Shown: positions 47,109 to 56,818 of the stretch, one piece after another | Numbering within the stretch: the first letter of the stretch is position 1 | How the letters are laid out: every line of letters starts with the position of its first letter | Assembly: GCA_033584155.1 (NCBI GenBank) | Contig: CP138355.1 | Coordinates: forward strand, 2,737,826 to 2,801,825 | Reading direction: 5' to 3' | DNA from: Candidatus Electrothrix scaldis | GTDB taxonomy: Bacteria; Desulfobacterota; Desulfobulbia; Desulfobulbales; Desulfobulbaceae | Length of the DNA: 64,000 nucleotides | Notes under the pieces: generated by a model | The model's database searches: none | What the model was told of the DNA's origin: nothing | What the model saw: the letters and a program-made list of their open reading frames with translations, nothing else | Program-made: the position numbers and the translations under genes

Positions 47109-48455
47109 TCAGATCGTCAGACCGTATAGGTGCGGAAAGAGCATCATGGTCATAAGGACCAGAACCTGAAGCAAAATAAAGGGCAAAACTCCCTTGTAAA
47201 TATCAAGGGTCCGTACTTCTGGCGGACATACACCCTTCAAATAGAAGAGCGAGAATCCGAAGGGTGGTGTCAAAAAGGAGGTTTGCAGGTTTATAGCGAT
47301 AAGAAGTGCAAACCACATCGGCTCAATACCTACGGTCTCTGCAACCGGAAGAAGGATAGGAACGACAATATAGGATATTTCTATAAAATCAATAAAAAAA
47401 CCAAGAAACATAATTGCTGACATAGAGAGCAACAAAAAGCCCCATTTTTCACCGGGTAAGCTGAGCATGAATTCTTCCACCAGCATATCTGCCCCAGTGT
47501 AGACAAAGACCATTGAGAAGGCAGTTGCGCCGATAAGGACGGCAAAGACCATAGCCGTGATGCGCACTGTTTCCCGGCAGGAGTCCATAAGGATCTGCCA
47601 GCGCAGTTTTTTATAAAGAGCTGCCAGGAGCATAGCGCCTAAGGCTCCTACCGAAGCAGACTCGGTGGGAGTAGCTATTCCGGCAAAGATAGAGCCGAGC
47701 ACCAGGATAATCAGGAGAAGGGGCGGTAAAATCGCCAGCAGTGCCTGCTGCCAGGAGCCTTTTTCCTCCTCGCCGGAAAGTCCGGCCGGGGGTGTAATGC
47801 AGGGCGCATAACTTGGCTTCAGATATCCGAGCAGGAGTATATAAATAATATAGCTGCCAACCAACACAAGTCCCGGCTTGAGAGCCGCATGAAAGAGATC
47901 CCCCACTGGGAGCTGGAAAACATCACCAAGAATGATAAGAACGATGGAGGGTGGGATAATTTGGCCAAGGGTACCGGAAGCACAGATGGTGCCTGTAGCC
48001 AAGGATTTATTGTAGCCATATTTTAACATGACCGGTAAGGAAATCACACCCATTGCGATGACTGAAGCGCCGACTATCCCGGTGGATGCAGCTAAAAGGG
48101 TGCCCACAAGCACGGTGGAGACGGCCAGACCGCCGCGCACTCTACCGAAGAGCTGGCCCATAGATTCCAGCAGGCGCTCAGCCAGTTTTGATTTTTGCAG
48201 GATAATTCCCATCAAGATAAAGAGTGGAACCGCCATCAGGATGGTGTTGGACATCATGGCGTAGATCCGAAAGGGCATCATGGAAAACATAAGGAAGAAT
48301 TCTTCCATGATATCCATCAGGGCCGGATGTGGTTGCAGCTCAACAATCGCACCGATAAAACCGAAAACGATTGCTGCGGCTCCAAAAGAAAAGGCAACAG
48401 GGTATCCGAGTAGCAGGAGCAGGAGGGCGGCAAAGAACATGATGATCCCAATCAT
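47109..48455 (-). CDS. dctM: TRAP transporter large permease DctM
   Basis: 448 residues and many membrane helices. The DctM family is seen in GYPVAFSFGAAAIVFGFIG, the LFIFMGIILQKS-like segment, GIVGASVIAMGVISLPVMLKYGY and SGTLGQIIPPSIVLIILGD. Forms the transmembrane channel of a tripartite symporter. Starts inside the dctQ stop (ATGA overlap) with GGAGG upstream. The substrate is unknown because no DctP is present. Confidence 0.92.
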   Translation of the reverse strand: MIGIIMFFAALLLLLLGYPVAFSFGAAAIVFGFIGAIVELQPHPALMDIMEEFFLMFSMMPFRIYAMMSNTILMAVPLFILMGIILQKSKLAERLLESMGQLFGRVRGGLAVSTVLVGTLLAASTGIVGASVIAMGVISLPVMLKYGYNKSLATGTICASGTLGQIIPPSIVLIILGDVFQLPVGDLFHAALKPGLVLVGSYIIYILLLGYLKPSYAPCITPPAGLSGEEEKGSWQQALLAILPPLLLIILVLGSIFAGIATPTESASVGALGAMLLAALYKKLRWQILMDSCRETVRITAMVFAVLIGATAFSMVFVYTGADMLVEEFMLSLPGEKWGFLLLSMSAIMFLGFFIDFIEISYIVVPILLPVAETVGIEPMWFALLIAINLQTSFLTPPFGFSLFYLKGVCPPEVRTLDIYKGVLPFILLQVLVLMTMMLFPHLYGLTI

Positions 48456-48955
48456 TTACCATCCTCCTGAAATTTTCTGATATTTCGCAGGATATATCCC
48501 AGGGCCGTCAGCATCAGGAAGGTAAAGGACAGAGGGATCATCCCCTTAATCAGCCAACGATAGGCAAGACCACCCGGATTTTCTGAAATTTCGTTGATCA
48601 TCCAGGAATCATGAACAAAGGTGTAGGAACCCATAGTAATAAGCAGAGCCAGGGGCAGGAGAAAGACAAGGGTGCCGAAAATATTAATAATGGCCTTTAC
48701 TCGTTCACTGAAGCGCTCATAAAGGAAGTCAACCCGTACGTGTGCCTCTTCCTTGAGGCTGGCTGATATACCCAGTAAAAGGATAATAGCGAAGAGGTGC
48801 CACTCCAGTTCCTGCATAGCGACAGAAGAATTATGAAAGAAATAGCGCATGATAACGTCGAAGGAGACGTTCAGGACCATGAGCAGGAGAAGGATTGCCA
48901 GTATCCCTTCCACAATATGAACAAGTTGCTCAATGATTTTTTCCAGCGCCCGCAT
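48452..48955 (-). CDS. dctQ: TRAP transporter small permease DctQ
   Basis: 167 residues from ATG 48953-48955, chosen because GGAGAAGT lies just upstream; a longer frame begins at 49096 but adds a charged, non-conserved leader. Four membrane helices with VNVSFDVIMRYFF (helix 1) and SLKEEAHVRVDFLYER between helices 2 and 3, the family hallmark. Works with DctM. Confidence 0.9.
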   Translation of the reverse strand: MRALEKIIEQLVHIVEGILAILLLLMVLNVSFDVIMRYFFHNSSVAMQELEWHLFAIILLLGISASLKEEAHVRVDFLYERFSERVKAIINIFGTLVFLLPLALLITMGSYTFVHDSWMINEISENPGGLAYRWLIKGMIPLSFTFLMLTALGYILRNIRKFQEDGK

Positions 48956-49285
48956 ACTTCTCCGGCAAATTTCCGTAGCGTTTATGATCTCTTTTTTTCT
49001 CTTTTTTTCTCTTTTTTGAGCGTCCCATAGCCTCATGTGCCTCATGTTTCCAGAAGTGTCGCAAGGGATTTTGAGGCTTTTGAGGAGTACTGTCAAAATT
49101 TTCTATTTGAGCACACTTTGCCTTGAAGTTCAAGTTATGCGTCATCCTTTCATCTGAACGTTGAGCGTTGTAAATGCTTAGTGGCCTGAGTAGCTGCTCT
49201 CTGATCAGGGAATAGGATATCTTGCTCTGAGCAAGCCTCTCTTTTTTTCGTTCAGGTATTTTTCCGATAGAGGTCTATTCAACTA

Positions 49286-49314
49286 TTGACTGACAGCGCA
49301 ACAGTTCATATAGT
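49286..49314 (+). promoter_or_regulatory. Sigma-70-type promoter upstream of ftsH
   Basis: TTGACT at 49286-49291 and TATAGT at 49309-49314 with a 17-base spacer, reading towards ftsH about 300 bases away. The -10 element runs into the operator at 49313-49330. Confidence 0.6.
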
Positions 49315-49330
49315 ATATTGCTCAATATAC
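49313..49330. promoter_or_regulatory. Perfect palindromic operator at the ftsH promoter
   Basis: Arms GTATATTG and CAATATAC around CT. The position over the -10 region suggests repressor control. The regulator is not identified. Confidence 0.5.
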
Positions 49331-49618
49331 AAATTAATCCAAATGGTACTCCGTTACTTCGATTTACACCCTTATCTTGACGCGTTCTCGTTTGTGTGTT
49401 CCTGCCTGAAAGCATGTTTCATTGTATGGATTTCACATTGTGTGGTAGCAACCTGAGTTCAGGTTGTGTTATGTTGGGGATGCCGGAAACAGAGTGGGGC
49501 GGGATATATTGCGCTTTCAGTTGAATCGGAAGGTTAATGGAATGTAAGGTGAGACCTGCAAGGGCTCAGCCTTTCTTTTTTGCAAGCAGTAACTTATTAA
49601 TCCTTACATATTATAGGA

Positions 49619-51466
49619 ATGAATACTTACAAGAACTTGAGCATGTGGCTCGTGATCGGCCTGACAGCAATTCTTTTGGTGAATCTTTTTAATCAGAAGA
49701 CAGAATCACGTGTTCCGATGACCTATAGCCAGTTCTGGACCAATGTGGAAAGTGGGGCCATTCGGCAGGTGACCATTCAGGGAGGCAAGGTTCTCGGGAT
49801 CTCTGGTGATGGACGGCCTTTTGCCACGATTACCCCGGATGATACAGAATTGATTCCCATGTTGCGTAAATCAGGGGTTGAAATTTCTGTGAAAGAGCCG
49901 GAGCATGAATCTCTGTGGGTTACCCTTTTTATTTCCTGGTTTCCGATGATACTGCTGATCGGTCTTTGGATCTTTTTTATGCGCCAGATGCAGATGGGTG
50001 GCAATGGCAAGGGCGGCGCTCTGGGGTTTGGCAGAACACGAGCTAAGATGCAGGAAGAAGGTGAGGTGAAAATTACCTTTAAGGACGTTGCCGGAATTGA
50101 TGAAGCGAAAAACGAGCTGGAAGAGATCGTTGATTTTTTGAAAGATCCTGAGAAATTTACGAAATTGGGCGGGCGAATTCCTAAAGGCGTGCTGCTGGCA
50201 GGTTCTCCTGGCACAGGTAAAACTTTATTGGCCAGGGCCATTGCAGGAGAGGCAGAAGTGCCTTTCTTTACAATTTCAGGCTCTGATTTTGTTGAGATGT
50301 TTGTTGGTGTGGGAGCCTCCAGGGTTCGGGATCTGTTTCATCAGGGTATGAAAAATGCGCCCTGTATTATTTTTATTGACGAGATTGATGCAGTGGGACG
50401 GCATCGCGGTGCTGGCTTGGGTGGCGGTCATGATGAGCGTGAGCAGACTTTGAACCAGCTCTTGGTAGAAATGGACGGGTTTAATGCCAACGACGGGGTT
50501 ATTATTATCGCGGCCACCAACCGGCCTGATGTGCTGGACCCGGCCCTGCTTCGTCCTGGTCGTTTTGATCGACAGGTGATAGTGCCGGTGCCTGATATCA
50601 AAGGACGCCAGCTGATTTTGGAGATCTACGGCAAAAAGACCAAACTGGCAGATGATGTGGATATGGCTGTTATTGCCCGAGGTACCCCAGGGTTTTCCGG
50701 CGCTGATCTGGAAAACCTGGTCAATGAGGCTGCCCTGGTTGCGGCCCGTGAGGAGGCAAAAGAGGTCACCCTTGAGTTCCTGGAGATAGCCAAGGATAAG
50801 ATCATGATGGGTGCTGAGCGCAGGTCTATGATCATTCCTGAGAAGGAGAAAAAGATCACCGCCTATCACGAGGCTGGACATGCCATTGTGGCCCGTTTGC
50901 TGCCAGGAACAGATCCCATTCACAAGGTGTCGATTATCCCACGTGGGAGGGCCCTTGGTCTGACTATGCAGCTGCCCATTGATGAGAAATACACCCATTC
51001 TAAGCAGTACTTACTCAATAACATCGCAATCCTCTTTGGTGGTTGGGTAGCTGAAAAGATAATCTTTGGTGAAATTACGACCGGAGCAGGTAATGACATT
51101 GAGCGGGCCAGTGAGCTAGCCCGCAAGATGGTCTGTGAATGGGGGATGAGTGATGAATTAGGTCCCTTAGCCTACGGGAAAAAGGAAGAACAAATCTTTT
51201 TAGGCCGGGAAATTGCCCAGCACCGTGATTACAGCGAAGATACAGCCCGTAAGATTGATGAGGTGGTCAAACAAATCATCATGAATGCCACCGTAGTCAC
51301 CACCAAGCTCCTGGAAGAGAATATTGAAATTCTGAAGGGCGTTGCTGACGAGCTGCTGGAAAAAGAAACCATTACCCTGGAAGATATTGAATGCATTATT
51401 GCAGAAAAGAACGGGGAGCCGGAAGAGGCTGTGGCTCAGGATGATGCTGAAGACATTACCATCTAA
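49619..51466 (+). CDS. ftsH: ATP-dependent zinc metalloprotease FtsH
   Basis: 615 residues. Two membrane helices (about 9-24 and 101-120) flank a small periplasmic domain. AAA module: Walker A GSPGTGKT (K201), Walker [12 protein letters not shown], and the second-region [17 protein letters not shown]. Zinc protease motif HEAGH at 417-421. Degrades membrane and regulatory proteins. Followed by a strong terminator before folP. Confidence 0.96.
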   Translation: MNTYKNLSMWLVIGLTAILLVNLFNQKTESRVPMTYSQFWTNVESGAIRQVTIQGGKVLGISGDGRPFATITPDDTELIPMLRKSGVEISVKEPEHESLWVTLFISWFPMILLIGLWIFFMRQMQMGGNGKGGALGFGRTRAKMQEEGEVKITFKDVAGIDEAKNELEEIVDFLKDPEKFTKLGGRIPKGVLLAGSPGTGKTLLARAIAGEAEVPFFTISGSDFVEMFVGVGASRVRDLFHQGMKNAPCIIFIDEIDAVGRHRGAGLGGGHDEREQTLNQLLVEMDGFNANDGVIIIAATNRPDVLDPALLRPGRFDRQVIVPVPDIKGRQLILEIYGKKTKLADDVDMAVIARGTPGFSGADLENLVNEAALVAAREEAKEVTLEFLEIAKDKIMMGAERRSMIIPEKEKKITAYHEAGHAIVARLLPGTDPIHKVSIIPRGRALGLTMQLPIDEKYTHSKQYLLNNIAILFGGWVAEKIIFGEITTGAGNDIERASELARKMVCEWGMSDELGPLAYGKKEEQIFLGREIAQHRDYSEDTARKIDEVVKQIIMNATVVTTKLLEENIEILKGVADELLEKETITLEDIECIIAEKNGEPEEAVAQDDAEDITI

Positions 51467-51553
51467 GCAATGAAGTATGCACGCTATATGAAGTTAACAG
51501 GAAGTTGAGGCATGCCCAATACTCCCAACGTTAGATAGTTTATCAAGGTATAG

Positions 51554-51583
51554 AAGGCACAGGAATTTTCCTGTGCCTTTTTT
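51554..51583 (+). terminator. Intrinsic terminator after ftsH
   Basis: Perfect ten-base stem AAGGCACAGG with CCTGTGCCTT, loop AATTTT, and a six-T tail. It lies immediately upstream of folP. Confidence 0.88.
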
Positions 51584-51596
51584 GATGGGGAACTGT

Positions 51597-52439
51597 ATGG
51601 ACAAGGTGCAGACAGCACAGACAGCACAGGCAACATTGGTGATGGGGATTCTGAATGTCACCCCGGATTCCTTTTCTGATGGGGGCAAATTCACTGGCTT
51701 CACTGGCAAGCAGGCCTTGACGGATCAGATCAAGAAGATGCTTGCTGATGGCGTGGATATCATCGATATCGGTGGAGAATCCACCCGGCCCTTTGCCGAG
51801 CCAGTGTCTGAGCAGGACGAACTGGACAGGGTACTCCCGGCAATTCAGGCCGTGCGTACACTCTCGGCGGCAGTCCCTGTTTCCATTGATACCACCAAGG
51901 CCAAAGTAGCAGCAGCTGCCCTTGCGCATGGGGCCACCATCATTAATGATATATCGGCCCTGAGGCAGGACCCGGAGATGATCAGTGTTGCCCGCTCCTG
52001 CGAGGTCCCGATTATTATTATGCATATGCAGGGGACTCCCGGAGATATGCAGATCGCTCCCCAATATGAGGATGTTGTGGCTGAGATCTGCGATTTCTTT
52101 CGTGAGAGGACAAGCTGGATGGAGGGCCAGGGGATAGCCCGGCAGCGCATCATCCTGGATCCTGGTGTGGGCTTCGGCAAGACCCTGGAGCATAATCTTG
52201 CCATCCTGCGTAATGTGCGCGCTTTTAAGGAGCTCGGCTATCCGGTTCTGATCGGCCATTCCCGTAAATCCTTTATGGAGAAGCTGCTCGGTCTGTCGGT
52301 GAGCGAGCGGGATTGCCCCACCGCAATTATTTCCGCTTTGTGCGCGCAGCAGGGCGCGGATATCCTGCGGGTGCATGATGTGGCGAAGACTGTAGCGGCC
52401 CTGCGGCTCTCTGAAGAGCTTGCGCTGGCCCCGGTGTAA
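51597..52439 (+). CDS. folP: Dihydropteroate synthase
   Basis: 280 residues from ATG 51597. An upstream ATG at 51573 lies inside the terminator stem and is rejected; GGGG precedes 51597. DHPS motifs: MGILNVTPDSFSDGG, DIIDIGGESTRP, INDISAL, MHMQGTPGDMQ, DPGVGFGKTLEHN and GHSRKSF. Condenses p-aminobenzoate with the pterin diphosphate in folate synthesis. A short in-frame repeat near the start (CAGACAGCA twice) gives QTAQTAQ. Confidence 0.94.
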   Translation: MDKVQTAQTAQATLVMGILNVTPDSFSDGGKFTGFTGKQALTDQIKKMLADGVDIIDIGGESTRPFAEPVSEQDELDRVLPAIQAVRTLSAAVPVSIDTTKAKVAAAALAHGATIINDISALRQDPEMISVARSCEVPIIIMHMQGTPGDMQIAPQYEDVVAEICDFFRERTSWMEGQGIARQRIILDPGVGFGKTLEHNLAILRNVRAFKELGYPVLIGHSRKSFMEKLLGLSVSERDCPTAIISALCAQQGADILRVHDVAKTVAALRLSEELALAPV

Positions 52440-52461
52440 AACTGATATTTCGGGAGGCTCT

Positions 52462-53139
52462 ATGATTGTTTCAACCGAATTCCTTATCTATGTTGCCCTG
52501 TATCGCCTGACTGTTCTGACCGTAGGGGCGCTCTCTATTTATCTCGGCTTTCGTCTTTTTACCCGCTTAGGTGAGGAGCAGCAGAGCAAGACAGGGACAA
52601 CCCTGTTGGATACCAAGATATGGACGATCAGGCTCAGTACAACCAATTTCTGGCCTGGTGTCTTTCTGGTGCTGTTCGGTACTGGGTTGATCGGGGTGAT
52701 GCTCTGGCAGGGGGCGCCGCAGCTCACCCTGGAGGATATCCAGGAGGCAACTGTTCAGAGCGCTGTTGAGCATAAAGATGTCGAGGCCAAGGATAATGCC
52801 ATGCTGAATCTCGGGCTCTGTACAGAACATGTGCTTCCCCCGGAGGTGCAGGAGCGCCTGAACCAGGAATTGGTCAAGCTCAAGCAGCCTGGCATGACCC
52901 TGGAGGCCGCAGCCGAGCATCTGGGACATATCGCCCGTATCTGGCATATGCAGGGGCGGGGCATTGAGGCCCTGGCTATGGCCCGCTTGGCCTATCTCTA
53001 CGGACCGGCAAAGGACAGGGCCACCAATCTTGCCCTGTATGCGGAGCTGCTGGTGGTCAACGGCAGGGAGCTGGAGGCGGTAGAGGCCCATAAGGATCTG
53101 GTGAATATGGAGAGCGAGGCCCCGGAAGAGGCGGAGTAA
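52462..53139 (+). CDS. Membrane protein with C-terminal helical-repeat-like region
   Basis: 225 residues from ATG 52462 with GGGAGG upstream. Two membrane helices (about 9-31 and 64-86) are followed by a soluble helical region (about 95-215) with alternating alanine/leucine positions reminiscent of TPR repeats (EALAMARLAYLYGPAKDRATNLALYAELL). I cannot name the family. Begins 22 bases after folP and is probably in its operon. Confidence 0.65.
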   Translation: MIVSTEFLIYVALYRLTVLTVGALSIYLGFRLFTRLGEEQQSKTGTTLLDTKIWTIRLSTTNFWPGVFLVLFGTGLIGVMLWQGAPQLTLEDIQEATVQSAVEHKDVEAKDNAMLNLGLCTEHVLPPEVQERLNQELVKLKQPGMTLEAAAEHLGHIARIWHMQGRGIEALAMARLAYLYGPAKDRATNLALYAELLVVNGRELEAVEAHKDLVNMESEAPEEAE

Positions 53140-53159
53140 GGGGGGCAGTCCTCCTGTGT

Positions 53160-53250
53160 TTGTTCTTATTTCCTCCTCATCTCCTCCTTATTTCCTCCTT
53201 ATCTCTTCCTCATCACGTCTTAATATACCCCTCCGTGTTCGGAGGGGTAC
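53160..53250. repeat. Short direct repeats and a perfect hairpin
   Basis: At 53168-53215, three to four degenerate copies of a 10-12-base TTTCCTCCTTAT-like unit. At 53226-53249, a perfect ten-base stem TACCCCTCCG with CGGAGGGGTA around TGTT, then a partial third copy of the arm. It lies between the convergent genes at 53139 and 53289 and may end both transcripts, although no T tract follows. Confidence 0.55.
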
Positions 53251-53288
53251 GCGGAGGGGTACGTCTGAATTGTCCTACTTGTATTACC

Positions 53289-56141
53289 CTACTTGTTTAA
53301 GAGGAGAATGCTGAGTATGGCCGGGATGAAGCCCGTAGACGTGCCGCTTGTCCCGGTTCCGGTCAGGGTGAAGGTATGCTCCAGGTCCTCGCTGGCATCA
53401 TTGGCGATAGTGACCGTGGCTGTGCGGGTACCTGTTGCAGAGGGACTAAACTGGATGGTCACTGAGGAGGTGCGGTGCGCTCCTACAGGAGAAGAGGGCT
53501 GCTCCGTTACCGTGAAGTCATCCGCATTGGTCCCGCTGATACTAACCAGGTCAGGGGCGCCGCTCAGGTTAAGCTCTGCCTCACCAGTATTCTTGATGGT
53601 AAAGACCTTGGCGCTGGTATTCCCCGTATCCACCTCACCGAAATCATAGCTGCCGCTACTGTCCGCCAGTTCGTACAAACCGCGCTTGACCTGGATTGCT
53701 GGCTCGTCCGTATCATCATCTGAATCATGCAGGTCATCCGGGCTGTTGCCGGAAAGCGTGCAGGTACCTGTGCAGGTCCAGGCTGTATAGGTGTCTGTGG
53801 GTTTTGTATCCGAACTCTGGTCTATATCCACCCCACCGCCGCTCACCCCGGCTGTATTGCCACTTATGTTGAGGTCAGTTCCAGTGACGCTGGTATTGCT
53901 GTTGTAGATAGCAATGGCCCCTCCCTTCATGCCTGCTGTGTTGCCGGTGAACTGGTCGCTGTCAAACGAGAGAGTGGTGTAAGTCAGCTGGGAGGCCTTG
54001 TCATCCACATACACTGCTCCACCATTGCCGTCGCTGGAGTTGTACTCAAAGGTGTTGCCCGCAAAGACCGGGTTAGCGCCGTAGTCCACAAACAGGGCCC
54101 CGCCTCGATCCGTGGCCGTATTGCTGCTGAAGCGAGATCCGGAAACCGTCGGGGTTCCACCCAGGCGGAAGAGCATGGCCCCGCCCCGTGCTGCGCTGTT
54201 ATTGCTAAACTCGCAGTTATCAAACGTGGGAGAGGTGTAGGAGTACCCGCACACGGCCCCGCCCTCCACAGCATAGTTATCCTGAAAGGTGCAGTTCATC
54301 ACAGTGGGTGCGTTCTCGTCATAGATGAGCATTCCTCCGCCCCGCCCGTGGTAGAGTTCCCCGTCCGCATAGCCGTCCTGGATCGTAAAGCCATCCAGCA
54401 GGGCATTCGATGCGCCAAAGAGCACATGGTAGGAGTTGTCCGTGCTGTCCCCGGTCGTGCCGATGTCTCCACTCAGGATAGTGAGGTAGGTGGACGGGTC
54501 CCGGCCCGCAGGCGAGCTCTCTGTTCCCTGAAAGCCGCCCAGGAGGTTCACCCCTTGTTTCATGACAAAGGCCTCTGCCCGGTCCGTGCCGCTGGTGGGG
54601 TAGTAGGTGCCCTCAGCCACCCAGATCTCCTGGCCTGCCTTCACATTGCTCAAGGCCGTGCTCAGTTCCGTGTAGGCATTGGCCCAGCTGGTGCCGGTGT
54701 TTGCCCCGCTTGTTGCGTCTGCATCCACATAGACTGTTCCGCTGCCGCTACCTGTCGTAACTGTACTGTAGGGATAGTCTGCATAGGTGCGGAAGCTGCT
54801 GCTGTCGCTGTCAAAGGTGCTGATCCAGGTGCTGAGTTCCGTGCTCAGATCCCGGTCAGGGTCCCAGCCCACGTCAGGATCAGTGGTCCCGAAGTCCTCA
54901 TCCAGATAGCTGGTTGCTGTCAGGCTGCCGTCTGTCTCTTCCACGGTGGAGGCACTGTCCCAGGCAGCAGCTGAGTCGTGCCAGCTGTCGATGGAGGTAG
55001 GGGAAGAGGCAGATGCATTACCAAGCACCAGGGAGGAGTAGAGATGGGGCTCATTGCATTTCATGGGCTGACTATCTTTCTGCGGTGAGGTATAGGTGCC
55101 CTGGTACAGGGAAGCACCTACATCGTCGGAGCTGTTGTCCACTATAGTGGTGTAGACCAGACGGGAATTGGAGGACCCGTCGCTGATCAGGGCTGTGCCC
55201 CGCTGGGCTGTGTTGTCGGCAAACAGGGCATTGATGAAGTAGGCATTGCAGCCCATGTCGTTGTATACCGCACCACCTTTGCTTGTGCAATGGTTGTGCA
55301 GGAACTGCACGTTGACAAAGATCGGTGAGGTATAGAAGTCATCATTCACAGCCCCGCCCCGGCCAGTGCCGATGTTCTCCTGGAAGATGACATTGTCGAA
55401 GTACGGGTCATCTGCACCGTCCGTAATTGTCCCGGTGTCAAAGTCATAGCCAGCCACGGCCATATTGTAGACAGCCCCGCCCTTGCCCGCATAGTTATAG
55501 CGGAAGGTGGTGTTGCGCACCACAGTGTCCGCATGCACGTTGTACAGGCCGCCGCCTGCTGTGCATTGGATGTCGGTCACGATGCGGAGGATCTCCTGGT
55601 CACCGCTGCTACCGTTGCTTGCTGTGATCAGGGAGCCGTCCTCCGGGCAGGTCTCACCCGGAGCCAGCACGGTGTAGCCGTATTCCACGATGAAGCCGTC
55701 CAGGGTAGCACCTACGGCGCCGCGCAGGACATGCAGGGAGTTGTCCGTATCATCCTCGGGCACACCAATGGCCCCGCTGAGGATGGTTGCATTATTCTCC
55801 CAGTCCCGCTCCGAGACCGCGCTTTCCGTGCCTGCAAAGCCTCCATACAGGGTCACGCCTTCGACCAGATCAAAGGCGGTGAAGCGCTGGGCCACGGTGG
55901 GGCTGGATGTGGCAATGGGGTAGTAGGTGCCTTCTGCCACCCAGATCTCATCCCCGCTGGCTGCTGCGGTCAGGGCATCCTGGAGGTCAGTGTAGGCCGT
56001 GGCCCAGGAGCTGCCGTCCTCAGTGCCGCTGCTGTTGTCCAGGTCCACATAGAGGGTGTCACTGCGGGCCACAGATTCCTGGGCAAGCCATCCCAGGAGA
56101 AAAGTCAATACGATGATGGTACCTCTGTCAGGGCGATACAT
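53289..56141 (-). CDS. Secreted right-handed beta-helix protein with ASH-like C-terminal domain
   Basis: 950 residues with AAGGAGG upstream and a signal peptide (about 1-25). Two tandem copies of a domain begin TLYVDLDNSSGTEDGSSWAT (about 29) and VYVDADATSGANTGTSWANA (about 487). Each has an EIWVAEGTYYP motif and a beta-helix of short glycine- and asparagine-rich coils (NNSAARGGAMLFRLGGTPTV). A domain of the choice-of-anchor D/HYDIN type (about 820-930; FGEVDTGNTSAKVFTIKNTG) follows. It ends in a serine/glycine/threonine linker and a hydrophobic tail (FIPAILSILLL), like a cell-surface sorting signal. Likely a surface adhesin or carbohydrate-binding protein; enzyme activity is not shown. Confidence 0.82.
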   Translation of the reverse strand: MYRPDRGTIIVLTFLLGWLAQESVARSDTLYVDLDNSSGTEDGSSWATAYTDLQDALTAAASGDEIWVAEGTYYPIATSSPTVAQRFTAFDLVEGVTLYGGFAGTESAVSERDWENNATILSGAIGVPEDDTDNSLHVLRGAVGATLDGFIVEYGYTVLAPGETCPEDGSLITASNGSSGDQEILRIVTDIQCTAGGGLYNVHADTVVRNTTFRYNYAGKGGAVYNMAVAGYDFDTGTITDGADDPYFDNVIFQENIGTGRGGAVNDDFYTSPIFVNVQFLHNHCTSKGGAVYNDMGCNAYFINALFADNTAQRGTALISDGSSNSRLVYTTIVDNSSDDVGASLYQGTYTSPQKDSQPMKCNEPHLYSSLVLGNASASSPTSIDSWHDSAAAWDSASTVEETDGSLTATSYLDEDFGTTDPDVGWDPDRDLSTELSTWISTFDSDSSSFRTYADYPYSTVTTGSGSGTVYVDADATSGANTGTSWANAYTELSTALSNVKAGQEIWVAEGTYYPTSGTDRAEAFVMKQGVNLLGGFQGTESSPAGRDPSTYLTILSGDIGTTGDSTDNSYHVLFGASNALLDGFTIQDGYADGELYHGRGGGMLIYDENAPTVMNCTFQDNYAVEGGAVCGYSYTSPTFDNCEFSNNSAARGGAMLFRLGGTPTVSGSRFSSNTATDRGGALFVDYGANPVFAGNTFEYNSSDGNGGAVYVDDKASQLTYTTLSFDSDQFTGNTAGMKGGAIAIYNSNTSVTGTDLNISGNTAGVSGGGVDIDQSSDTKPTDTYTAWTCTGTCTLSGNSPDDLHDSDDDTDEPAIQVKRGLYELADSSGSYDFGEVDTGNTSAKVFTIKNTGEAELNLSGAPDLVSISGTNADDFTVTEQPSSPVGAHRTSSVTIQFSPSATGTRTATVTIANDASEDLEHTFTLTGTGTSGTSTGFIPAILSILLLNK

Positions 56142-56364
56142 GGGGGCCTCCTTCTGGTGCTGTTAATGGTTCGGTCCGGCTTTTTGTAGCATCTCTTTGA
56201 TTATGACACGGGAAGATGACAGGACAGGGGGGAGGAAGATGAAAAGATTGTCATGTGGAGGGAGGTGCCTGTTTTTTGCGCCTGCTGTGTTGTTTGTTGA
56301 TGAATGGGCAAGGCATGCCATGATGGCCTCGTTGTTATTCAACAACTGGCAGGCTGATGCTGTT

Positions 56365-56479
56365 GGTTCCACTATGGTGGAGCCTGGATTTACACCATAG
56401 TGGAATCTTAGTTTGCACTATAGTGTAACTGGGATTTCCACTGTAGTGGAACCGGTGCTTGCACTGTAGTGGAAAGGGT
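56365..56479. repeat. Five-unit 23-bp tandem array with palindromic cores
   Basis: The core CACTATAGTG (or CACTGTAGTG, or CACCATAGTG) starts at 56393, 56416, 56439 and 56462, with a variant at 56370; all are exactly 23 bases apart. Each unit carries TTTCCACTATAGTGGAA or a close variant. No spacer variation of CRISPR type is present. Confidence 0.8.
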
Positions 56480-56649
56480 AGTTTTACTCTGCTGTGAGCC
56501 GGGTTCATAGGAGGCCAGGAGGATGACGCATAGGTTCCTGTGGGGTGTTTGCCTGCACGGGCACGGCACACCGTGCCCCTACGCCTTTACCTCAATCCCC
56601 TGCAGAATGGCGTGGATGATGGCAGCCTCTGCCTTTCATCGGAATACCC

Positions 56650-56763
56650 GTCCCGTAGGGACGTTGCGAACATAGCCCAGGGTTTTAACCCTGGGTGTGG
56701 TGTAATCTGCCTCCCGGCCCGGTGTTGAAACACCGGGCTAATACCGTGCTGTCCCTCCGGGAC
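56650..56763. repeat. Paired-hairpin REP-like element
   Basis: Outer palindromes GTCCCGTAGGGAC (56650-56662) and GTCCCTCCGGGAC (56751-56763) flank two perfect hairpins: CCCAGGG with CCCTGGG (56676-56695) and CCCGGTG with CACCGGG (56718-56737). The symmetrical layout suggests a REP-type or non-autonomous mobile element. Confidence 0.6.
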
Positions 56764-56818
56764 GCTGGTGCGAATCCGCTGCCTGTAGGGGCGATTCGCG
56801 AATCGCCCCTATGCCGCC

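Larger units (their letters stand above)
48956..49618. other. Divergent intergenic region between dctQ and ftsH
   Basis: Contains the promoter and operator described at 49286-49330 and a second inverted repeat at 49449-49466 (CAACCTGA with TCAGGTTG around GT). No gene is seen. Confidence 0.5.

Noticed and set aside
51573-51596. Upstream ATG for folP at 51573
   Set aside because: It falls within the ftsH terminator stem; ATG 51597 has a ribosome binding site and fits the family length.
53727-54974. 415-codon open frame on the plus strand
   Set aside because: It lies antisense within the beta-helix gene, whose repeats and low-complexity codons open the opposite frame. It has no ribosome binding site, and no domain is recognised.
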